Below are positions 1 through 5,779 of a stretch of 11,571 bases of DNA, piece after piece. A program made the position numbers and the translations under genes. Source of the stretch: an uncultured Collinsella sp. (GTDB taxonomy: Bacteria; Actinomycetota; Coriobacteriia; Coriobacteriales; Coriobacteriaceae); assembly GCA_900550185.1 (NCBI GenBank), contig URRN01000053.1, positions 1-11,571 on the forward strand, in the 5' to 3' direction. A model generated the notes under the pieces. That model searched no databases and was not told where the DNA came from. It saw only the letters and a list, made by a program, of their open reading frames with translations. The stretch's first letter is position 1. Each line of letters opens with the position of its first letter.

Positions 1-332
1 CCGACGTGGTGCTCAAGCGTGCCCGCGCCGTCTCCAACTGGGATATCGCCGGCAAACGACAGCTCAACTCCACGAGCGACACCAACCGCTACTACATCAT
101 GCGCAACCGAGGCTTCCTCGCTCGCTATATGCAGATCTACGGTGACTACCACCCCATGCTGTTCCGTCTGGGCAATGCCGCGACCTTCTGCAAGGAGTTC
201 ATTCGTCTGGCAGCAGTCGACAAATGCTTTAAGACCGGCATTCCGGCGCTGCGCCGCGGCATGAAGGACGCCCGCAAGATCGTCAAGGATCCCAACTGGA
301 AGCCCATGCCGCCCCTGAAGGACGCCGAGTAG
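1..332 (+). CDS. C-terminal end of a probable family-2 glycosyltransferase (5' truncated)
   Basis: The reading frame is open from the left edge, so the first in-frame GTG at position 6 is not taken as the true start. About 110 residues are visible. They contain a TSDTNRYYIMRNRGFLARY stretch; an aromatic YY followed by an RN pair is typical of the C-terminal part of GT2 enzymes of the rhamnosyl/galactofuranosyl-transferase type, after the catalytic GT-A domain. The tail is basic (RRGMKDARKIVKD) and ends in two tandem in-frame stops, TAG then TAA. The catalytic DxD and acceptor-site motifs lie outside the window, so sugar and substrate cannot be named. The likely role is transfer of a sugar during surface polysaccharide assembly at the cytoplasmic face of the membrane. 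The gene converges on the ATPase-like gene with a 20-nt gap. The family call rests on a short segment and is moderate. Confidence 0.55.
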   Translation, partial: DVVLKRARAVSNWDIAGKRQLNSTSDTNRYYIMRNRGFLARYMQIYGDYHPMLFRLGNAATFCKEFIRLAAVDKCFKTGIPALRRGMKDARKIVKDPNWKPMPPLKDAE

Positions 333-333
333 T

Positions 334-348
334 AAAGGGCTTTCGCCC
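334..348 (-). terminator. Weak hairpin between convergent genes
   Basis: On the minus strand GGGC, a GAAA tetraloop and GCCC are followed by TTT. The stem is only 4 bp and the T-run short. It could help end transcription from the right-hand gene, but it lies just after that gene's stop codon and is weak on energetic grounds. Confidence 0.28.
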
Positions 349-352
349 GCCG

Positions 353-2152
353 CTACAGTCGTTGACACACCACGGACACACGCTGACCGTCAAAGCCAAA
401 GCCCCAACGCATGCGCCCGACGGCGGGGCGCGGCACGCGGATATCATCGATGCCGTCGCGCTCTATGTCGAGCAGCGCCTGAACCGCCAACAGTTCCAGG
501 CCCAGGGCATCGACGCCAGGGTCGTACAACATGTTGACCGTAATGAGCGGTCGCTCATCGAGCATGCCGAGCGTGTCGGCCACGTCAAACACCCGACCGG
601 TGGGAATCACCTGGATATCCCAGCGATCCGAGACGCCACTTCGCTTGGAGCTGGGATTGCAATAGCCGGGCAGTCCAAAGCAGAGCCCCTGAAGCGCCAG
701 ATGATAGGCTGTCGGCACATCTGATTGGCCCACATCGATGCCCAGATCGCCGATAGCACAGCTCAAAGCTTGCTTTACAGTGTCCTCGTCTCCTCGGAAC
801 AGCCCGTCATGGAACGAGTCGATAACTCCAACGTCCTCAACGGCGCACTCAAACCATTCCAGAATTACAAGACGGAGCGCCTGACACACTTCGTTGTTAG
901 GCAGACGCAGGGAACGAAGGCACGCGCCGTCCTCCGAATGCCCCGTCATGTCCGTCGTAAGAAATCCAGACAGATACAGCGCTGTCCAGATATCTTCGGG
1001 CTTGGCGACATCGGCCACCTCGGCATGCACATGCACTGGCGCCTCAATAAACCCATGCGGCTCAAGCAAATCGAACAATGCGGACAGGCGCATGAGATTC
1101 CAGTCACCGACGCATGCGCTCAGACGGTCAGCGTAACCATACAGATCTGCCCGAACAGGCGCGACGCAACCGCGATGTGCGTAGTCCACCACGCGCTCCG
1201 GGCTCGAGCAATAAAAACCACCAAACAGATAGCCCTCGAGCCACTCACGCGCGTCATCCAGACAGCCGTTGCGACCGATGCAATCCAACAGCACTTGGAC
1301 TTCGTCGTCCGAAAAACCGAACCATCGATCACACCAACTCGACAACGCTGTCGCCGACCGATAGGAAACCCCACGTTGGGACAACGCAAACTCGGCATGA
1401 CCGGGGCGTTCGCACATCAGACACGTCAATCGCAACGAGTCGCCGGCATCGGCAATGGTGTCGAACAACATTCGGCTGAGCGACTCTAGGGAATCCACGC
1501 TACCGTCGTCCTGAGCGTCCAAACGCTTTGGACATACCGCGTCGTAGTCGTCTATCAGAAGAACAACCCGCTCATCGAAAGCTGTCTGAAGCAGTTTAAT
1601 AAGCACGCCAAGCGCCGCATCGATCTCCTTATCGCTGGCCACCCCACGCGCCGCCCTCTCGATAAGACGAACCTCACGTCTTGACAGATCAGGCGCGGCA
1701 AGCAGCGGCAGTAATCGGGCGCACTCGCGCACGACAGCCCCGCGAATTGCTGCCGCAGCACCAGCGCCATGCCTCGAAGCGGCAGCTGTAAAGTCGAGCA
1801 TGATGACCGGATAACTCGCGTACTCATCACGATAGCGACCGCCGCCCGCCTGCCAAATCTGGGTACCAGCGAACAGGCTTCGATCCGGCAGCCGGCGATC
1901 AGGTCGTTCCAAATAGCACTTGAGCATCGATAAATTCATGCTCTTGCCAAAACCCTTGGGCCGACAGCAAAGCGCAACAGGTGCTTCACTGTCCAATATA
2001 TCGGCAATAAACATAGTCTTATCGACGAGTAAACACCGATTGATTGCATCGGAAAAGTCGTGTGCATCAACCGGTAGAGCTGCGCTATCCGCATGATTGA
2101 GCAACCGTGCACCAAACGCATGAGTAAAACCACAATTCACCTGTTCAGACAC
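353..2152 (-). CDS. AAA-ATPase-like protein with degenerate PD-(D/E)XK-type C-terminus
   Basis: A 599-aa protein of the large, poorly understood family that pairs an 'AAA-ATPase-like' domain with a C-terminal DUF1703/PD-(D/E)XK nuclease-like domain. I choose the GTG at 2152 because AAGGAG lies 8 nt upstream; the frame is open for 45 more codons with no better site. The N-terminus carries the family hallmark LLVDKTMFIADIL (residues 41-53), a P-loop CRPKGFGKS (63-71) and NLSMLKCYLE. Walker B is VVLLIDDYD (196-204), where relatives usually have IDEYD, so the usual Glu is Asp. The midpart keeps an EWLEGYLFG-like motif (303-311). The C-terminus keeps YHLALQGLCFG and RWDIQVIP (510-517), but the strand expected to hold E-x-K reads RPLITVNM (534-541) with neither residue. 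ATPase activity is plausible; nuclease activity looks lost. Function is unknown: relatives occur as scattered paralogues in gut bacteria and have been suspected of mobile or defence roles. It probably has its own promoter, since a strong terminator lies upstream. Confidence 0.8.
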   Translation of the reverse strand: MSEQVNCGFTHAFGARLLNHADSAALPVDAHDFSDAINRCLLVDKTMFIADILDSEAPVALCCRPKGFGKSMNLSMLKCYLERPDRRLPDRSLFAGTQIWQAGGGRYRDEYASYPVIMLDFTAAASRHGAGAAAAIRGAVVRECARLLPLLAAPDLSRREVRLIERAARGVASDKEIDAALGVLIKLLQTAFDERVVLLIDDYDAVCPKRLDAQDDGSVDSLESLSRMLFDTIADAGDSLRLTCLMCERPGHAEFALSQRGVSYRSATALSSWCDRWFGFSDDEVQVLLDCIGRNGCLDDAREWLEGYLFGGFYCSSPERVVDYAHRGCVAPVRADLYGYADRLSACVGDWNLMRLSALFDLLEPHGFIEAPVHVHAEVADVAKPEDIWTALYLSGFLTTDMTGHSEDGACLRSLRLPNNEVCQALRLVILEWFECAVEDVGVIDSFHDGLFRGDEDTVKQALSCAIGDLGIDVGQSDVPTAYHLALQGLCFGLPGYCNPSSKRSGVSDRWDIQVIPTGRVFDVADTLGMLDERPLITVNMLYDPGVDALGLELLAVQALLDIERDGIDDIRVPRPAVGRMRWGFGFDGQRVSVVCQRL

Positions 2153-2160
2153 CGTAAACT

Positions 2161-2213
2161 CTCCTTCTAACGCAGCACGATGCCCATTGTAGCGAGCGGG
2201 TAGAGCGCAACAA
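2161..2213 (-). promoter_or_regulatory. Putative promoter and RBS of the ATPase-like gene
   Basis: On the minus strand TTGTTG (2208-2213) and TACAAT (2186-2191) are separated by 16 nt. The -10 matches the sigma-70 consensus at 5 of 6 positions and the -35 only at 3. A start near 2179 would give a leader of about 27 nt ending in the AGAAGGAG ribosome site at 2161-2168. The position between an upstream terminator and the chosen GTG supports it. Confidence 0.45.
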
Positions 2214-2285
2214 TATCGACATGCAAACGTTTCGGGCAGCGGTAGCAACAGACCCCCGAGGGGGCATAACAAATCGTTGCACAAC

Positions 2286-2321
2286 AAAAAAAGGGGGGCC
2301 GATGCCGCCGCACCGGACCCC
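2286..2321 (-). terminator. Intrinsic terminator of the wall-anchored protein gene
   Basis: Read on the minus strand, GGGG, a bulged T, CCGGTGC, a GGCG loop, GCATCGG and CCCC form an 11-bp stem (one G-T pair) followed by seven T. It begins 34 nt beyond the stop codon of the upstream leftward gene, so most transcripts should end before the ATPase-like gene. Confidence 0.85.
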
Positions 2322-2354
2322 GTCCCAAACTCTTATAGAAAACGATCTGGAAGA

Positions 2355-4175
2355 TTACTCCTCCAAGCCGTCCTCCCCAGAAGCCTTCTTCTGCTGATCG
2401 AGCTTATGCTTACCACTTACGATAGACGTAGCGCCCAGTGTGGCCAAGCTTGCACTGGCAAGGCTCGCCATCACAATCAGATCGCCCGTCTTGGGCATGT
2501 TGCCGCCCGAGGACTTGGTAGTTGTAGTCGTCGTGGTCGTGGTGGTCACCGTTTTGGAGTCATTTTGCTCCTGGTTCTGGTTGTCGGTGTTGCCCTTACC
2601 GCTGTCCTTGCCCTGCTGCTTTCCGACCTCGGTCTTGTCCTTGCTCTTGTCCTTCTCCTCAGATTCAGACTTCTTATCCTCGTCCTTCTTCTGTTCGGAC
2701 TTGTCGCTCTTCTCCTCAGAGCTAGAACCCTTATCGGATTCGGTCTTCTCGGAAGCCTTGTCCTTGGAGTCGCCCTTTGCGGCTTCGATCTTTTCCGTGG
2801 AAACCTGATCAGAGTTGCCCTTGTTCTGGGTCGAGCCGTTATTGACGCCAGCCATCAGCGAAGAGCCCAGCGTAGAACCAAGCTGCTCGGAGAAAGAAGG
2901 CTTCTTGTCCGGCGAAGCAACGGGGACGTCCGGCGCCTTATTCGAGTCATCCTTGGAAGCATCGGAACCAGGGGTTGCGTCAGAGCCGGAGCCGTTGTTA
3001 GAGCCGGTGCCAACGGACGAATCGCTCGAGCCGGTGGATGAGTTAGAGGTGCCAGCGCCGGTCGAACCAGAAGCGTCGCTGTCCGTATTGCCGGCAGAGC
3101 TTGAAGACGAATCGCCCGCAGCAGAGCCGTTCGAATTGGAGCCGTTCGAGGTAGAGCCGTCGTTGGTAGTGCCACCAGCCGAGCCATTACCGTCAGCATC
3201 GGTCGAGGGCGTATCCATCCTGTCATCGTTGGGATCGTCACTCGAGTCGTCATTCGAATCAGGCGTCGGCGAGGGCGCCGGCGTGGGCTCCGGCTGCACG
3301 GGCGTCGCAGCGGCAGCGGCCTCGTCCTCGGCGATATAAACCAAGCAGTCCTTCAGCTCGTTGCGGTAGCGGTTCTTCCAGCCCTCATGATACTGGGGCT
3401 GGCTCGAATACTTGGTCGCCACGTTATTGACCACACTGTTGGAAAGCGCCGTCACAAACTCGCGATCAGTCATACTGTTAGAAAGGTTTGCCCAACGGAA
3501 GAAGTCCCTGCAACCACCGGTGCCGCACATGTTGGTGATGCTCCACACCATGCCCTTAACGCAATCGGCACGGCCCGAAATATCAATGCCCAGGCCGCTC
3601 TTGAGCCACGCCTCGGTCACCGCATAGTACGAGTTGTACGCATACGCATCCTGCAGAGCCGAGAACTCAACAGGGTCGGTGTTATAAGCACCTTGGAAAG
3701 CCTCCTGCGCAATACGGCCCAACTCGGTGAGCTGGCCGTTCTCGTACATGGCATTGCTCGTGTTGGAAATCTCGCTGCCGCGATCAATCGCATCCTTGAG
3801 CATGCTGTATTTTTCGGGGTTGTAGTTGTAGGCCTGCTTCATAAACGGAATGAGCGACCATCGACGGTCGAACTGGTAATAACCCAGCGCGTTATAGCCG
3901 TCGCCATACGAAAAGCCCTGGTTATAGTTGCCATGGCTCTCGTACTTGGTAAAGTACTTCATCTCGGGGGTCACGTTAACAAACGAAACGCCCTGGACCG
4001 ACCTCAGCACGCCCGAGAAGGACTGCTGGGTATAGAGACCCTTATCGATATCGGTCGCATCCGAGGCAACGCCCGGCGTGGGCTCCTCGGCAGCGGCGGG
4101 TGCCGGCACGGAAACGGCGCCAAACGAAAGCGCCAGCGTCAGGCCCGCGACAATAGCAGAATGCTTGGGCTGCAT
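2355..4175 (-). CDS. Secreted LPXTG-like wall-anchored protein with lysozyme-like domain
   Basis: A 606-aa surface protein. The ATG at 4175 follows AGGGAGG with a 5-nt spacer. Residues 1-29 form a Sec signal peptide (KH, hydrophobic core, then PAPAAA, probable cut near 29/30). Residues about 65-285 look like a compact catalytic domain: KYESHGNY (Glu79) followed by ALGYYQFDRRW (96-106) resembles the lysozyme/lytic-transglycosylase pattern of a catalytic Glu then G-x-YQF. Four cysteines (205, 217, 222, 277) could form two disulfides. Residues about 290-555 are a low-complexity linker: a Pro/Thr part, then Ser/Asn/Asp/Gly, then a Lys/Glu/Asp/Ser-rich highly charged part, then ten threonines. The end is MPKTG (560-564), a hydrophobic stretch and KHKLDQQKK, a sortase signal with Met replacing the first Leu. 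The likely role is peptidoglycan cleavage or remodelling at the wall; which bond is cut is inferred, not shown. It stands alone between its own upstream region and a strong terminator. Confidence 0.78.
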   Translation of the reverse strand: MQPKHSAIVAGLTLALSFGAVSVPAPAAAEEPTPGVASDATDIDKGLYTQQSFSGVLRSVQGVSFVNVTPEMKYFTKYESHGNYNQGFSYGDGYNALGYYQFDRRWSLIPFMKQAYNYNPEKYSMLKDAIDRGSEISNTSNAMYENGQLTELGRIAQEAFQGAYNTDPVEFSALQDAYAYNSYYAVTEAWLKSGLGIDISGRADCVKGMVWSITNMCGTGGCRDFFRWANLSNSMTDREFVTALSNSVVNNVATKYSSQPQYHEGWKNRYRNELKDCLVYIAEDEAAAAATPVQPEPTPAPSPTPDSNDDSSDDPNDDRMDTPSTDADGNGSAGGTTNDGSTSNGSNSNGSAAGDSSSSSAGNTDSDASGSTGAGTSNSSTGSSDSSVGTGSNNGSGSDATPGSDASKDDSNKAPDVPVASPDKKPSFSEQLGSTLGSSLMAGVNNGSTQNKGNSDQVSTEKIEAAKGDSKDKASEKTESDKGSSSEEKSDKSEQKKDEDKKSESEEKDKSKDKTEVGKQQGKDSGKGNTDNQNQEQNDSKTVTTTTTTTTTTKSSGGNMPKTGDLIVMASLASASLATLGATSIVSGKHKLDQQKKASGEDGLEE

Positions 4176-4245
4176 AAGATCCTCCCTGCATTGGTGTAGT
4201 TAAAGAGCAGTTTGCAAAGATAAAAATAAGTATTGCAGCTCGCCC

Positions 4246-4282
4246 GTTGTTACACAACAACCCCTCGGTAAACGGCAACAAC
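4246..4282 (-). promoter_or_regulatory. Operator-like palindrome upstream of the wall-anchored protein gene
   Basis: A perfect 16-bp palindrome, GTTGTT-N4-AACAAC, occupies 4246-4261. The half-site AACAAC recurs at 4277-4282, and CAACAACCC occurs at 4255 and 4276, exactly 21 bp or two helical turns apart. It lies about 70 nt before the start codon in the 139-bp gap after the Rrf2 gene. An AT-rich stretch at 4216-4234 could hold the -10, but no convincing -35/-10 pair is visible. No T-run follows closely, so a regulator site fits better than a terminator. Confidence 0.4.
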
Positions 4283-4314
4283 CCTCCGCGAAATCTTAAG
4301 GAATTGCGCTCAAC

Positions 4315-4746
4315 CTACAGCTTAATGTCAAAGTTAATCTCGGGGACGGCAGCAAGGTCGGCTAACGTCACGCCGTCGACGTACTTTTCGATCACGTCGT
4401 CCAGACCGCGCCAGAACTTGACCGTGGAGCAAAGATCGCTGCGGGTACAGCTGTTGTCGATGCCATCGCACGCCACCGGAGCCGTGCTGCCCTCGACGGC
4501 GCGCAGGATGTCGCCGGCACGCACCTCGGCCGGGTCCTTGGCCATCATGTAGCCGCCGCCCTTGCCGCGCACGCTCTTAAGTAGGCCCGCCTTCATGAGC
4601 GGACGAACCAGCTGTTCCAGATACTTCTGCGAAATGCGCTCGCGGTCGGCAACCTCGCGCAGAGCAATCTTGCCCTCGGCGTCACCGAGCGCCGCGATAT
4701 AGATCATCAGTCGGAGGGCATAGCGGCCCTTAGAAGAAATGAGCAT
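4315..4746 (-). CDS. Rrf2-family regulator with a three-cysteine cluster-binding motif
   Basis: A 143-aa winged-helix transcription factor of the Rrf2 family (IscR/SufR-like). I choose the internal ATG at 4746, preceded by GGGAGG, because the protein then starts with MLISSKGRYALRLM, the standard Rrf2 start; the frame opens 23 codons earlier without family similarity. The recognition helix region is ERISQKYLEQL (36-46) and the wing is SVRGKGGGYMMA (58-69). Cysteines 93, 100 and 106 are spaced C-x6-C-x5-C, close to the C-x5-C-x5-C that holds the [2Fe-2S] cluster in IscR. The IscR fourth ligand His, three residues after the last Cys, appears as Val109 here. Divergent placement from the SUF operon, with palindromes in between, points to control of suf and of itself according to Fe-S status. 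Family assignment is firm; cluster binding and target are inferred. Confidence 0.9.
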   Translation of the reverse strand: MLISSKGRYALRLMIYIAALGDAEGKIALREVADRERISQKYLEQLVRPLMKAGLLKSVRGKGGGYMMAKDPAEVRAGDILRAVEGSTAPVACDGIDNSCTRSDLCSTVKFWRGLDDVIEKYVDGVTLADLAAVPEINFDIKL

Positions 4747-4767
4747 ACCTACCCTCCCATCGTTACT

Positions 4768-4793
4768 GGGACAAACCCAGGCTTGTTTGTCCC
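4768..4793. promoter_or_regulatory. Perfect 9+9 palindrome, likely operator before the Rrf2 gene
   Basis: GGGACAAAC (4768-4776) and GTTTGTCCC (4785-4793) are perfect inverted repeats around an 8-nt spacer. The site lies 22 nt before the Rrf2 start codon. A leftward -10-like TAGGAT at 4796-4801 would place the transcription start inside the palindrome, as expected for autorepression, although no good -35 is visible. A degenerate copy follows at 4809-4837 (GGAACAAAC then TTATGTCCC). That Rrf2 binds here is inference. Confidence 0.6.
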
Positions 4794-4858
4794 AAATCCT
4801 ATGCAAGCGGAACAAACAAACCTGATTATTATGTCCCTCATCTAAAAAGTCGAGTGGA

Positions 4859-4902
4859 TTAGTCGGGTTTTCCCTTGACTAACGCCGAACCCATAGTAAC
4901 TT
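4859..4902 (+). promoter_or_regulatory. Putative suf promoter overlapped by a palindrome
   Basis: TTGACT (4875-4880) is a 5/6 match to a -35. A weak -10, TAACTT, lies at 4897-4902 after 16 nt. The -35 sits in the right arm of a perfect palindrome TTAGTC (4859-4864)-N12-GACTAA (4877-4882), whose interior GGG-TTTT-CCC is also self-complementary. A repressor on this palindrome would block the polymerase. The leader to sufC would be about 58 nt. Confidence 0.5.
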
Positions 4903-4966
4903 TATTCCGAGAAGATTCCTAGGGTTTAGTTCACCTATGAGTACACCATATACAGAGAGGGACAGC

Positions 4967-5767
4967 ATGAGCGCAAATCCGCTGCTTTCCATCGAAGGTC
5001 TGACCGCCTCCGTGGACGAGAAGACCATCCTCCACAACGTCAACCTCAACGTCGCCGCCGGCGAGACCCACGTGCTGATGGGCCCCAACGGCGCCGGCAA
5101 GTCCACCCTCGGCCACCTGGTCATGGGCGACCCCGTCTACACGGTCAACGACGGACGTATCGTCTTTGACGGCCAGGACATCACCGAGCTCACCACCGAC
5201 AAGCGTTCGCGCGCCGGCCTGTTTCTGAGCTTCCAGGCCCCGGTCGAGATCCCGGGCGTGCCGCTGTCGAGCTTTTTGCGCGCCAGCATCGCCGGCCGCC
5301 CCGGCCTGGAGATGAAGGGCAAGGAGTTCCGACGTCGCGTCAAGGAGCTCGCGGCCGAGCTTAACATGGATACCTCCTACCTCAACCGTGAGCTGGGCGT
5401 GGGCTTCTCGGGCGGCGAGAAAAAGAAGGTCGAGATGCTCCAGCTTCTGCTGCTGCAGCCCAAGCTCGCCATCCTAGACGAGACCGACTCCGGCCTGGAC
5501 GTCGACGCGCTTTCCACCGTCAGCCACGGCATGGACGCCTACCGCAAGAGCTGCGACGGCTCCATGCTCATCATCACGCACAACACGCGCATCCTGGAGC
5601 ACCTGGATGTCGACCGCGTCCACGTTATGGTCAAGGGCCACATCGTACGCGAGGACGACGCCTCGCTGATCCCCTGGATCGACAAGAACGGCTTTGAGAC
5701 CTTCGAGCGCGAGGCCGCCGAGCAGCGCGCCCAGGCCGAGGCCGCCGCTGCCGGGCAGCAGGCGTAA
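4967..5767 (+). CDS. sufC: SufC, Fe-S cluster assembly ATPase
   Basis: A 266-aa soluble ABC-type ATPase that binds SufB and SufD and drives the conformational change of the scaffold during cluster building. All nucleotide-site motifs are present: Walker A GPNGAGKS (39-46), Q-loop Gln90 in LSFQAPVEIPG, signature FSGGEKKK (147-154), Walker B LAILDE (167-172), D-loop SGLD and H-loop His205. The EKKKVEMLQ run after the signature is typical of SufC rather than of transport ATPases. I choose the ATG at 4967 because AGAGGG lies 5 nt upstream and the family similarity begins there; an in-frame ATG at 4937 would add ten residues but has no ribosome site. The C-terminus carries an Ala/Gln/Glu-rich tail of about 20 residues. 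It is the first gene of the operon, 12 nt ahead of sufB. Confidence 0.96.
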   Translation: MSANPLLSIEGLTASVDEKTILHNVNLNVAAGETHVLMGPNGAGKSTLGHLVMGDPVYTVNDGRIVFDGQDITELTTDKRSRAGLFLSFQAPVEIPGVPLSSFLRASIAGRPGLEMKGKEFRRRVKELAAELNMDTSYLNRELGVGFSGGEKKKVEMLQLLLLQPKLAILDETDSGLDVDALSTVSHGMDAYRKSCDGSMLIITHNTRILEHLDVDRVHVMVKGHIVREDDASLIPWIDKNGFETFEREAAEQRAQAEAAAAGQQA

Positions 5768-5779
5768 AGGGGCGACGCA

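Noticed and set aside
725..1489. 254-codon plus-strand frame opposite the ATPase-like gene
   Set aside because: The minus strand encodes a protein with recognisable P-loop and family motifs; the plus frame shows none and has no plausible ribosome site.
2277..3339. Plus-strand frames rich in Leu/Val or Ser/Glu/Pro
   Set aside because: They are complements of the low-complexity linker of the wall-anchored protein; their hydrophobic look is a by-product of its repeated Ser/Asp/Lys/Thr codons.
4246..4261. GTTGTT-N4-AACAAC as a terminator of the Rrf2 gene
   Set aside because: A 6-bp AT-rich stem without an adjoining T-run is too weak; an operator role is more likely.
4747..4815. Earlier start for the Rrf2 gene (23 more residues)
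   Set aside because: The extension reads through the palindrome at 4768-4793 and shows no Rrf2 similarity; the ATG at 4746 has a good GGGAGG.
4937..4966. Earlier ATG for sufC, adding ten residues
   Set aside because: No ribosome site precedes it, whereas AGAGGG stands 5 nt before the ATG at 4967, where family similarity begins.
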